Part shown: piece after piece, positions 1 through 8,200 of the stretch
Layout of the letters: each line of letters starts with the position of its first letter
Numbering within the stretch: position 1 is the stretch's first letter
Assembly: GCA_039030125.1 (NCBI GenBank)
Contig: JBCCEV010000090.1
Location: forward strand, 1-17,356
Reading direction: 5' to 3'
DNA: 17,356 bases
Origin: JBCCEV01 sp039030125
Lineage (GTDB): Bacteria; Pseudomonadota; Gammaproteobacteria; Ga0077536
Made by a program: the position numbers and the translations under genes
Notes under the pieces: generated by a model
Seen by the model: only the letters and a program-made list of their open reading frames with translations
Databases searched by the model: none
What the model was told of the DNA's origin: nothing

Positions 1-79
1 GCAGGAACTCATTGATCGGATCATGGACGAATCGCGAATGTTGATCGAAGGCCGACTTGGGCAATTTGCCGCCGCCTGA
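1..79 (+). CDS. 3' end of an unidentified protein (truncated by window start)
   Basis: Reading from base 2, 25 codons run without interruption to a TGA at 77-79. The peptide is charged and looks helical (contains DRIMDESRMLIEGRLGQF) and ends in three alanines. This looks like the end of a real gene because it stops just before a hairpin and the convergent fpr gene. The remnant is too short to assign to a family, and I do not recognise it. An open frame of this length could occur by chance, so the call is tentative. Confidence 0.45.
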   Translation, partial: QELIDRIMDESRMLIEGRLGQFAAA

Positions 80-104
80 GCGCCATTCGTCTGCGCGGTA
101 GGAA

Positions 105-132
105 CGGTGGACCCCTAAGCTCGGGTCCGCTG
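105..132. terminator. Hairpin between convergent genes, candidate bidirectional terminator
   Basis: Bases 105-114 pair with 123-132 around the 8-base loop 115-122. The core GGACCC/GGGTCC is perfect, and the stem extends to 10 pairs if two G-T wobbles are allowed. It lies between the end of the + strand fragment (79) and the end of the - strand fpr gene (141), where a shared terminator is expected. There is no clear T-run on either side, so intrinsic termination is uncertain. Confidence 0.4.
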
Positions 133-140
133 CATGGCGT

Positions 141-914
141 TTACTTCTCCACGAAGGAACGCTCGATGGCGTATTCTCCGATTTCGCGGCTGCGCGTGAG
201 ATTAAAACCGCGTGCGTCCAGCAAGGCGCTCAAGTCGGATAGCACGGCTGGGCTGCCGCAAATCATGACACGGTCATCATCCACGGACAGATCGGGGAGT
301 CCGAGCTCGGCAGTGAGCTGTCCAGATTCGAGGAGCTGCGTAATGCGCCCCTCGTTTTGGAACGTTTCGCGCGTGACCGCCGGAAAATAGCGGAGTTTCT
401 CACGCACTAACTCGCCGAAGTAAGGGTTGGCCGGAAGTTCCTTTTCGATGTATTCGCGATAGGCGAGATCGCTGACGTAACGGGTCCCGTGCACCAAGAC
501 GACGTGTTCGAAATGTGTGTAAGTTTCTGGATCGCGAATGATCGAAAGAAAGGGCGCCAAACCGGTTCCGGTGCCGAGCAAGTACAGTCGCCGGCCCGGC
601 AAGACTTGATCGATAGTCAGCGTTCCGGTGGGTTTGGTGCTCACTAACACCTGATCGCCGACCTCGAGTTCCTTGAGTTTCGAGGTCAGCGCCCCATCTG
701 GCACCTTAATACTCAGAAACTCCAAAAACTCTTCGTAGTTGGGGCTCACAATGCTGTAGGCGCGTGTGATTTTGCGCCCATCACGCTCCAAACCAATCAT
801 CGTGAAATGGCCGTTCTCGAAACGAAAGGATGGCTGGCGGGTGGTTTTGAAACTCAAAAGGCGGTCCGTCCAATGATGGACCTCGGTTACGGTTTCCGTG
901 TTGAAAGCGGCCAA
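141..914 (-). CDS. fpr: Ferredoxin/flavodoxin-NADP(+) reductase (Fpr type)
   Basis: A cytoplasmic FAD enzyme that moves electrons between NADPH and ferredoxin or flavodoxin. The 257 residues match the usual length of the bacterial class. The FAD-binding motif RAYSIVSP is at about 51-58, the NADP-domain glycine motif GTGTGLAPF at about 114-122, and CGSP at about 219-222. The C-terminus ERSFVEK is the hallmark of the Azotobacter/Pseudomonas FprA subgroup. The start is a TTG at 912-914, preceded by GGAG nine bases upstream; an in-frame stop lies six codons further out, so no upstream ATG is available. It is the last gene of a - strand run after the SMP-30 and LLM genes, but the 119-bp gap allows its own promoter. 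It could reduce an oxygenase partner or serve general redox homeostasis; the sequence does not decide. Confidence 0.95.
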   Translation of the reverse strand: MAAFNTETVTEVHHWTDRLLSFKTTRQPSFRFENGHFTMIGLERDGRKITRAYSIVSPNYEEFLEFLSIKVPDGALTSKLKELEVGDQVLVSTKPTGTLTIDQVLPGRRLYLLGTGTGLAPFLSIIRDPETYTHFEHVVLVHGTRYVSDLAYREYIEKELPANPYFGELVREKLRYFPAVTRETFQNEGRITQLLESGQLTAELGLPDLSVDDDRVMICGSPAVLSDLSALLDARGFNLTRSREIGEYAIERSFVEK

Positions 915-923
915 TTCAATACG

Positions 924-927
924 CTCC
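924..927 (-). promoter_or_regulatory. Ribosome binding site deciding the TTG start of fpr
   Basis: On the - strand GGAG lies nine bases before the TTG at 912-914. No ATG or GTG lies between the upstream in-frame stop and this codon, and the resulting N-terminus aligns with known Fpr proteins, so the TTG start is favoured. Confidence 0.55.
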
Positions 928-1033
928 AGTTAAAACTCATTCGATTATCGGCGGTCGCCAAGGTTTCGGTGAAATAAGCAATTGAACTATCGTTATTCAC
1001 TGTGCACTTGGTTTAACGACCGGCGGAATGTTG

Positions 1034-2050
1034 TTACCAATGAACCATGGGTAGGCCGGGTAGTGGAGAGATGAAGTAGGGAATTCGGGTGCCGCGCAAG
1101 CTACCAACATAAACGGTGCGCAGATCTGGGCCGCCAAAGGTGACTGATGCGCACCACGGCGCGATAGTGCCCCCGCATTGGAGTAGCATATCGATGGCGA
1201 CCGGCTTGCCCGTCTGGAAGGCCGCATCGATCCGCGCTTCCTCTGTTGGGCTGGAATCATCAAAGATCATCAAACGTTCGCCAGCCGGAGTGATCGCAAA
1301 GATCCCATCAGCCATGATGTAGGTGCCCCAGAGATTACCATGGCTATCAAAGGCGATACCGTCGATAAAGCGGCCATGGTCCGATGGTCCAAAAACCTCG
1401 CGTTCTGTTAATGACCCGTCATCTTCGATACGAAAACGCAGCACGTTGCGCCCGCAGGTCTGCACGACGTAGAGATATTCTTCCTTTGCATCGAGTTTGC
1501 ATTCGTTGGTGAAATGGATCCCATCAGCCACCACGCGGACCGGCTGGCCGGGCTCATAAAGCAGCACTCGGCCATCCACCACGTTTTTGCTGAGCGCACT
1601 CGGCCAATCGGGGATCATGGTTGAAACGGTGATCCACAGGCGGTTGCGGCTGTCGCGGGCGAGGAAATTGACCTTGCCGATCGGTTGGCCATCGAGACTG
1701 TCGAACACCACTTCGGTTTGGCCATCGCGGCGCATGCGTTCCAGGCAATCGGTGCCGAAGTTGGAAATCCAAATGTCGCCGTTATCGGCAAACGCGAGGC
1801 CGTTCGGTAACGTGCCTGAAACGAAACGCTCGGCGTCGCTGCTGGTGGCGCTGAACGCCTCCTCATGGCACTGGGTGATCACCGATTGTCCGCCACCCGG
1901 TTCGATCCGGACCACGCCGCCACGCGCGTCGGCTGCCCACAAGGTGCCGTCACGCTCAGCCAGAATGCACTCTGGACGCTGGAGGTCTTCGCCGACGAAA
2001 GCGAAGTCTTGCTTGCCGACCGAAAAGCCTTCGAGCGGATTGTTAGCCAC
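1034..2050 (-). CDS. SMP-30/gluconolactonase-like hydrolase
   Basis: A 338-residue six-bladed beta-propeller of the SMP-30/gluconolactonase/LRE family, which hydrolyses lactones using one divalent metal. The family's metal ligands (Glu, Asn and Asp in human SMP-30) map to E27 in RPECIL, N182 in FTNECKL and D230 in FIDGIAFD. Blade repeats such as DGTLWAAD, NGDIWISNFG and HGNLWGTY are visible. There is no signal peptide, so it is probably cytoplasmic. The start is a GTG at 2048-2050; its AAAGG ribosome site overlaps the stop codon of the LLM gene only 8 bases upstream, so the two are surely co-transcribed and probably translationally coupled. This pairing suggests that it opens a lactone or ester made by the LLM oxygenase. 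The substrate is unknown, and some family members are strictosidine synthase-like rather than lactonases. Confidence 0.9.
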   Translation of the reverse strand: MANNPLEGFSVGKQDFAFVGEDLQRPECILAERDGTLWAADARGGVVRIEPGGGQSVITQCHEEAFSATSSDAERFVSGTLPNGLAFADNGDIWISNFGTDCLERMRRDGQTEVVFDSLDGQPIGKVNFLARDSRNRLWITVSTMIPDWPSALSKNVVDGRVLLYEPGQPVRVVADGIHFTNECKLDAKEEYLYVVQTCGRNVLRFRIEDDGSLTEREVFGPSDHGRFIDGIAFDSHGNLWGTYIMADGIFAITPAGERLMIFDDSSPTEEARIDAAFQTGKPVAIDMLLQCGGTIAPWCASVTFGGPDLRTVYVGSLRGTRIPYFISPLPGLPMVHW

Positions 2051-2058
2051 GATTACCT

Positions 2059-3297
2059 TTAGGCGGCTGCCGCTTGGCGTTTCGCCTCGAAATCCGGGAT
2101 TTCAAGCTCAGGCCGCACTTTCTCCATAAACAAACGCAACTCTTCAAGCATGTCGTCTTTGGGTTGCTCCGCCCAGTGCCAAATCAAAGTGATGTACTCG
2201 CAGGGCACACGGTCGTAGATCACGCGCCACTGCCGAATCGACTCATCGATCGTGCCGCCGATGAAAATCTCGGATTTCTTCATGCTGTCGACCAAGGTGT
2301 TGTCATCGCCTTGCGGGAACTGCGGGAAGAAAGGTCCGTAGAAGTTCTTATAGATATCCAAGTCGTAGCGCCTGAGCTTGTCATCGAATTCGGCTTGGGT
2401 TTTGGTAATGTGCGGCCAACGGACGATCGCCTGGCGCTCGCCAAGTTCAAAGTCATGACCAAATTTGCGCGCTTCATCGACGTAGACTTCTGACAGATCA
2501 AAAATCCCTTGATTGGGCATGAAATAAACCGGGCGAAAGCCGTGTTTAGCGCAAAACTCAATCGAGTCGCGGCTCTTGCTAGCGGCCACGAACACTGGCG
2601 GATAAGGTTTTTGATAAGGCTTGGGCAACACGCAAACCTTGCGCACATTTCCATTCTCATCCACCTCGCCAGGCAAACCAGCTTCGCGAGCGATTTCAGC
2701 AGCGGGATAGGCCGGCACACCGGTCTCCAGCGGATAAGGCGCTTGGTAGTATTTACCGTCCAACACGGTCTCTAAATTCTGCCAGCAGTCGAGCACCATT
2801 TCGACGCGCTCTTCAAAGATCTCGCGATTGCGCTCATCGGCGGAACTGCCATCGGAAACGGTTGCCGGGGTGTCGCTGAACTGTCCCAATACGTTCGCCC
2901 AACGTGATTGATAACCGCGAGCGAAGCCGACGAAGTACTTACCGTTGGTAAGGTGATCGATGATCGCCGTTTCTTCCGCGACCCGTATTGGATCCTGCGT
3001 TGCTGGCACGTAACCCAACGCACCAACCCGTGCATTGGTGGTGTGCGCGGCCCAGTGGGCGTTCAACACGCCGGGGTTTGGACCGACTTCGTAGCCTTCG
3101 GAATGAAAATGATGCTCGATGGTCGAAAGCCCCCACACCCCCATGGCGTCGGCTTCTTTAACGATTTCCGTCCACTCATGAATGATTTCGTGGTACGCCT
3201 CATTGTCGGCGCCCACGGGTCGTTTCGCCTTGCGGGCTTCCTCGCCGCCGGCGGGGATCATGGGATAGAGCTGAACGATGACTTTTGGTAGGGGCAT
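2059..3297 (-). CDS. LLM-class flavin-dependent monooxygenase (bacterial luciferase family)
   Basis: A 412-residue TIM-barrel flavoprotein of the luciferase-like family, which uses reduced FMN or F420 and O2 to oxidise organic substrates. Diagnostic stretches are STIEHHF at about 58-64, the strand-helix segment DPIRVAEETAIIDHLTNGKYFVGFARGY at about 102-129 (typical of the family), and PPVFVAASKSRDSIEFCAKHG in the second half. The ATG at 3295-3297 follows GAGGAG at good distance. It is the first gene of the - strand operon and is divergent from a LysR gene 107 bp away, the classic layout in which the LysR protein controls the divergent catabolic gene. LLM enzymes include type II Baeyer-Villiger oxygenases, alkanesulfonate monooxygenases and others. 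The adjacent lactonase favours a Baeyer-Villiger-like role, but this is inference. The needed flavin reductase is not obvious here unless Fpr supplies it. Confidence 0.93.
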   Translation of the reverse strand: MPLPKVIVQLYPMIPAGGEEARKAKRPVGADNEAYHEIIHEWTEIVKEADAMGVWGLSTIEHHFHSEGYEVGPNPGVLNAHWAAHTTNARVGALGYVPATQDPIRVAEETAIIDHLTNGKYFVGFARGYQSRWANVLGQFSDTPATVSDGSSADERNREIFEERVEMVLDCWQNLETVLDGKYYQAPYPLETGVPAYPAAEIAREAGLPGEVDENGNVRKVCVLPKPYQKPYPPVFVAASKSRDSIEFCAKHGFRPVYFMPNQGIFDLSEVYVDEARKFGHDFELGERQAIVRWPHITKTQAEFDDKLRRYDLDIYKNFYGPFFPQFPQGDDNTLVDSMKKSEIFIGGTIDESIRQWRVIYDRVPCEYITLIWHWAEQPKDDMLEELRLFMEKVRPELEIPDFEAKRQAAAA

Positions 3298-3404
3298 GGG
3301 ACTCTCCTCAGCGGACTCTTGGCGCTGAGTCTAGTCAGTGACAAGCATAAAAACTAATAATGCTTTCCTATAATACCTATAAGAAAATTTGATATCTTTG
3401 GGGA
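3298..3404. promoter_or_regulatory. Divergent promoter/operator region between the LLM operon and the LysR gene
   Basis: These 107 bases, AT-rich in their second half, should hold both promoters and the LysR operator. A perfect TATAAT lies at 3369-3374 on the + strand, 31 bases before the LysR start, but no good -35 box is seen. CCTATAA occurs twice with a 9-base period (3367-3373 and 3376-3382), reading TTATAGG toward the LLM operon. AAGA-N10-TCTT (3381-3384 and 3395-3398) is a weak inverted repeat. Any of these could be part of the regulator site; none is proven. Confidence 0.4.
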
Positions 3405-4310
3405 ATGGATTTACGCCAACTCCGAGCATTTGCCGCGGTCATCGAGAGCGGCAGCATCAGCGGCGCGGCCCAGCAGCTCCGCTGCGCGCAGCCGAGCGTG
3501 ACGATGCAAGTCAAGCAATTGGAGACTGAATTCGGCTTGGCGCTGCTAATTCGCCAGCCGCGCGGTGTCGAACCAACCACGGCAGGGGCGCGTTTCTATG
3601 AGGCTTGCGTTGAGATCCTCGCCCAGGCCGAGCACGCACGTCAGATCATGATGACCTGGAGCGATGATTATTCCGGCACCATCACCGCTGGGATCATCCC
3701 GACGCTTGCGAAAGGTGTTTTGGCGAAATTTTTGCCGGGCTTTGCCGAAACCTATCCCAACCTGCGGGTGCGGATTGTCGAAGCCTATAGTGGGACGTTA
3801 GTTGATCAAGTCCTTAGCGGAGAACTCGACTTCGCTGTCGCGCTCGATCCACGCAGCGATCGGTCTCTGGCGCTAGAGAAAATCGGCAGCGACACCATGA
3901 CGCTCATATCTGGTCGCGACAGCGGTATGAAACCTGGCCGCGCGGTTACGCTCGCCAAGCTCCCGCCGCTTAAGTTGGTGATGCCCTCGCGCAGTCACAG
4001 TTTGCGCACGGCTGTCGAACAACTGGCTGAGCGCGGCGAAATCAAAATTGACCGGATGGTGGAAATTGATGGGCTTTACGGCACCCTGCAATTGTTACGC
4101 AACGCCGATTGGTCGGCGCTGTTGCCCAGCACCACCGTCGCCGATGAAATTAGCGATAAGCGGCTTATTGTCTCGCCCATTGCTGCACCCGTTATCGCTT
4201 TTGACTATTACTTAATATGGCCAAAACGCTCACCATTAACGCCCGCCATGCGGGAGTTTTTGAATTCTCTGCGCGAGGTATTGGTGCGCTATCAATCTCC
4301 AAAAAAATAA
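3405..4310 (+). CDS. LysR-family transcriptional regulator
   Basis: A 301-residue regulator of typical LysR length. The N-terminal winged helix-turn-helix opens with DLRQLRAFAAVIESGSISGA and continues through PSVTMQVKQLE, residues 1 to about 60. The C-terminal two-lobed effector domain starts near residue 90 (SGTITAGIIPTLA). The loop PRGVEPTTAG closes the wing. The overall look recalls the Nac-like subgroup, but this is a weak impression. The ATG at 3405 has only GGGG just before it, a poor ribosome site, which is common for regulators kept at low level. Being divergent from the LLM/lactonase operon makes that operon the most likely target, with autoregulation. The ABC genes start 90 bp downstream in the same direction and could receive read-through. 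Confidence 0.93.
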   Translation: MDLRQLRAFAAVIESGSISGAAQQLRCAQPSVTMQVKQLETEFGLALLIRQPRGVEPTTAGARFYEACVEILAQAEHARQIMMTWSDDYSGTITAGIIPTLAKGVLAKFLPGFAETYPNLRVRIVEAYSGTLVDQVLSGELDFAVALDPRSDRSLALEKIGSDTMTLISGRDSGMKPGRAVTLAKLPPLKLVMPSRSHSLRTAVEQLAERGEIKIDRMVEIDGLYGTLQLLRNADWSALLPSTTVADEISDKRLIVSPIAAPVIAFDYYLIWPKRSPLTPAMREFLNSLREVLVRYQSPKK

Positions 4311-4400
4311 CCGTGGCATGATCTCCTGACGGCGATCTTAGAACCGATACCAATCAATTAAAGCGACCTCGGGCACGCGCCTGGGAAGCGCAATGAATCC

Positions 4401-5264
4401 GTGATGCTAACAATCAGAAAACTCGCGAAAACTTACTCCAACGGCAAGCAAGCGTTGGCTAACGTCAACCTCGACTTGCAGCCTGGGATCTTTGGATTGC
4501 TGGGTAAAAACGGGGCTGGCAAATCAACCTTAATGCGGACCCTGGCCACCTTGCAGCTTCCTGATGAGGGCAGCGCGATGCTAAATGACATCGACCTGCT
4601 TAACGACCCGTTGCGGGCCCGCCGTCACATCGGTTACCTGCCGCAGGACATGGGGACCTATCCGCTGATGAGCGCGCTGGAAACGTTGAATTATTTCATT
4701 GGCTTGAAGGGTCTCAACGACCGCGTCGATCCCCTGGCGGCGCTTGAGAGAGTGAATCTCGCCGATGTTGCGCACCAGCGGCTTGATACGTTTTCCGGTG
4801 GTATGCAGCGGCGCTTCGGTATCGCCGTTGCTTTTTTAGGCAATCCCGAACTCGTGATCGTTGATGAGCCCACCGCTGGTCTCGACCCTTTTGAACGGCG
4901 GCGTTTTCAGCAGCTCCTCGCCGAGGCCGCTCGCGAGTGTATCTTGATTCTGTCGACGCATATCGTTGAGGACGTTGAAAATCTCGCGCAGCAAATGATG
5001 ATATTGCATGAAGGCCGCGTGGCGGCATTGGGTGAACCTGAACAACTGATGCGCGAACTCGATGGTTGTATCTGGACGCACGAAGTTGGATTCGATGAGC
5101 TCGAGGATTGGCGCACGCAGACACAAGTTCTCGCCTCGCGCCCGCGCCCGAACGGCCATCTTATTCGGGTCTACGCACCTGAATCACCAGGCGCGAGCTT
5201 CAATTCGGCGCCGCCCGATCTTGAAGATGTCTACGCCCACCGGATCGCAAATCCGGGCGCATGA
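4401..5264 (+). CDS. ABC transporter ATP-binding protein
   Basis: A complete 287-residue ABC ATPase of the ABC-2/drug-export type. It has Walker A GKNGAGKST at 35-43, the Q-loop glutamine in YLPQD near 82, the signature FSGGM at 131-135, Walker B LVIVDEP at 151-157, the D-loop AGLD, and the H-loop histidine in STHIVED near 187. It should power the permease encoded next, whose ATG overlaps the TGA stop (ATGA, 4-bp overlap), meaning tight co-translation. Two starts are possible: GTG at 4401 or ATG at 4404 directly after it. A GGAAG lies 12 bases before the GTG, and the ATG is equally credible. The C-terminal tail after about residue 215 (WTHEVGFDEL onward) is a short extension with no recognised motif. 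Substrate unknown. Confidence 0.95.
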   Translation: MMLTIRKLAKTYSNGKQALANVNLDLQPGIFGLLGKNGAGKSTLMRTLATLQLPDEGSAMLNDIDLLNDPLRARRHIGYLPQDMGTYPLMSALETLNYFIGLKGLNDRVDPLAALERVNLADVAHQRLDTFSGGMQRRFGIAVAFLGNPELVIVDEPTAGLDPFERRRFQQLLAEAARECILILSTHIVEDVENLAQQMMILHEGRVAALGEPEQLMRELDGCIWTHEVGFDELEDWRTQTQVLASRPRPNGHLIRVYAPESPGASFNSAPPDLEDVYAHRIANPGA

Positions 5265-8200
5265 AGCCGTTAGCCACGCAAATTGCCATGGAATGGCGCT
5301 ATCAGCGGCGCCGTCCGTTCGTATTCGTTTGCGCGGCGGTTTATTTCGCGCTCGCGTTCGGTGATACGGTGCAGGCGGGACTTAGTACTGACGGCTACCA
5401 GTGGGTTAATGGCGCCGACACTATTCTCACGCGTGCCTTGATTTTCAGTGTCTTCGGGATCCTGGCGGTCGCCGGGATCGTCGGTGAAGCGGCAAGCCGC
5501 GACCACGTGCGGCGCACCGAAGAGCAAGTGCTCGCCAGCGGCGCGCCCGTGGCGGCGCTAAGCTTGGGGCGTTTCCTGGTGAGCTGGTTGATGTTCGTTG
5601 CCACCGCGGCGATGTTTGTGCCGGGTGTGTTGCTAGGGACCCTGGTGCCCGGGATCGCGCCAGAGCAGCTTGGGCCGCACGATTTCAATCACTATTGGAA
5701 GGCGATGCTTTTCATTTTGGCACCGAATTTCCTTGCGATCGCGGCCATTGTCTTCGCGGTGGGTACACGCTGGCGCAGTCAAAGTGCCGCAGTTCTAGCC
5801 GGTGTTGGCTTGCTCGTGATGTGGGTTCTGGCGCGCATGCTCTTGGGCCAAGACGTGATGCGTCACGACATTTTCCCGCTCTACAGTTTGCTTGATCCCT
5901 TGGCCATGACCGCGACCGCCGAATTCACAATCGATTGGACAGTGGCGCAGAATAATGAGCAATTCGTGCCGATGGCCGGTTATCTGTTGTGGAACCGGTT
6001 GCTGTGGGGCGCTATCGCCGTTGTGCTAATCGCCGGTGCTGCGCTGGCGCGGCCGATCCGGCTCGCCGAAATCGGGCAGACCGCAATGCGCCAGCGGGCG
6101 CAGCGCTATTCGTTAATCGTCGCCGCGGGCGGCGAGCTGAGGCAAATGCTGCGGTGGGAATTCGTCTTGCTTGCCCGTCATGGCGGGGTCCGATTGTTAC
6201 TCGTCCTTGCCGCACTCTCGCTATGGTTCGCCGCGTCCAGTTCATTGACGCACAGCTTCTCATTGCCAACTACCGATCTACTCACGCACAGCACCGGCTT
6301 TTATTTCGACAAGGTTCTGATCTTGCTGCTGGTGTGGGTGGCCGGTGATCTCATCACCCTTGAGCAGCGCCACCGCGTGCATGAAATGACCGATGTTCTA
6401 CCAACCCGCGATTCAAGTCGTTTTCTCGCCAAGACCATCGTCTTGTTGGCGGTGGTGGCGGCCTTCTGGCTGTTGTCTATCGCCGTTAACCTGACCTATC
6501 AGGCGGCACACGGTTTTTACCGGTTCGAGCTTGGACTACATCTAATTGACTCGTTTGTATTTAAGGCGCCTTTCTATTTGTGGATGGCGGTGCTGGCAAT
6601 TAGCCTGCAGGTGCTGGTGCGCCAGCGCTTCATTGCCATGGGATTGTTCCTTCTAATCTACGCGGTACCCGTGCTGCTAGACGCCTTGGGGCTCTTCCAT
6701 CCGCTGTATCGCTTTGGTGAGGTCAACCATTTCTGGTACTCCAACCTAGATGGTTATGGGCACTTCTGGCGCGGGCATCTATGGCTTGTACTCTATTGGA
6801 CGCTCGGCTCGAGTGTGGTGTGGCTGCTAGCACTAGGAACCTACGCGAGGGGTAGCGAGCCCTTACCCAGACGGACTTTGTTGGGTCTCAATCTCCGGGG
6901 TTCGCGATACCGCAATCGTCTGTTCGCGCTCGCGCTTTCCTTTGGTGCTGTCGGCGTCGTTATCTACTATCAAACTGCGGTCCTTAACCCTTGGCCGCCG
7001 CTTAGTGTTGACGCGGTCAAAGCTCAGATCGAAAAGCGCTATGGCGAAACCTGGCGAGGTCGGGCGCAACCCGTTGTTGTTGCGATCAACGGTGAGGTCG
7101 ATCTCTATCCGAATGAACGGCGCTTTGAAATTCGTGGCGCGTTTACGCTTGAGAACCAGAGCGGCGAGCCGATCACGGAGATGCTGGTGATGCGGGAGCC
7201 TGATCTTCAAAACCTGGTGGTAACGCCAGGTATCGCAGCGACACGACTGAGTCTGGATGACGAGCTAGGAGTTGAACATTGGCATCTGGGAAAGGCGTTG
7301 GAACCCGGCGCCCGTATGACCCTTCAATTCAGCGCGGAGAACGCGCCCGCGGCGGGATTTCGCGCCCACGCGCGTAACGATGGGATCCTTGAAGTGGGTC
7401 GTCTTGAAGTTATTGGCAACGGGACGTCGCTTTTAAACCTGCAGCTTATGCCAGCAATCGGTTACACCGATCGCGTGGAACACAAACCGCGATGGAAGCG
7501 CCGCCGTTACGGATTACCGTTGGATTGGCGCGCGCCAAGTGGCGAGTACGCGTTGCACCAGGCGCATGACACAACTCACCTCGGTTGGGTTGAATCGATC
7601 GATATGACGATCACCACCGCCGGCGATCAGATCCCGCTTCACGCCGGACGCGTTCTCGAAGATACCTTGCTAGAAGACGGTCGCCGTCGCGTGCGTTTCG
7701 TCCACGACCGGCCGAACCGGGGGTGGAGTACGTTGGTTTCTGGTCGTCTGTCTGAACATCGGGTAGAGAATGACGGTTATCCGCCGATTGTGATCTACCA
7801 CGACCCCACGCACACCTTCACCCTCGATGAGATGGCCGTTCAGTTCAGTGCCGCACTGAAGTACTTTGCGAAGACCTATGGGCCAGCGCCCTTTGAAACG
7901 TTTCGTATGGCACAGCAGTCATTGCACTACGACGGTATGGGTGCGCGCTCGGGGTTTGGATTCGCGACCGAAGTGCTGGGTTGGAAATCCGATCTTGGAG
8001 CGAGCCGCGGTTACGTGATCGCGAAGATGACCGCTCATTTAATGGGGATGGCGTGGTTTGCTGATCAGTTGATCCCCGCCAATGTCGCCGGCGCCAAAAT
8101 TATTCATGCGGGACTGCCATTCTGGGCGGCCGGTCTTTATCTTGAGCAGCAGCAAGGTCATGTCGCCGCAACCGATTTGCGACGCCAGGCGATGGGGGAG

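Noticed and set aside
1587..2129. + strand open frame of 180 codons opposite the SMP-30 and LLM genes
   Set aside because: It runs antisense to the clear beta-propeller gene and across the junction of two genes; its composition (Arg/Ser/Pro-rich) is typical of a shadow frame.
8036..8050. Possibility that the missing HExxH is a sequencing or frameshift error
   Set aside because: The frame is continuous through conserved segments on both sides, and several separate codons (Glu, second His, third ligand, Tyr) are changed, which single errors cannot explain.
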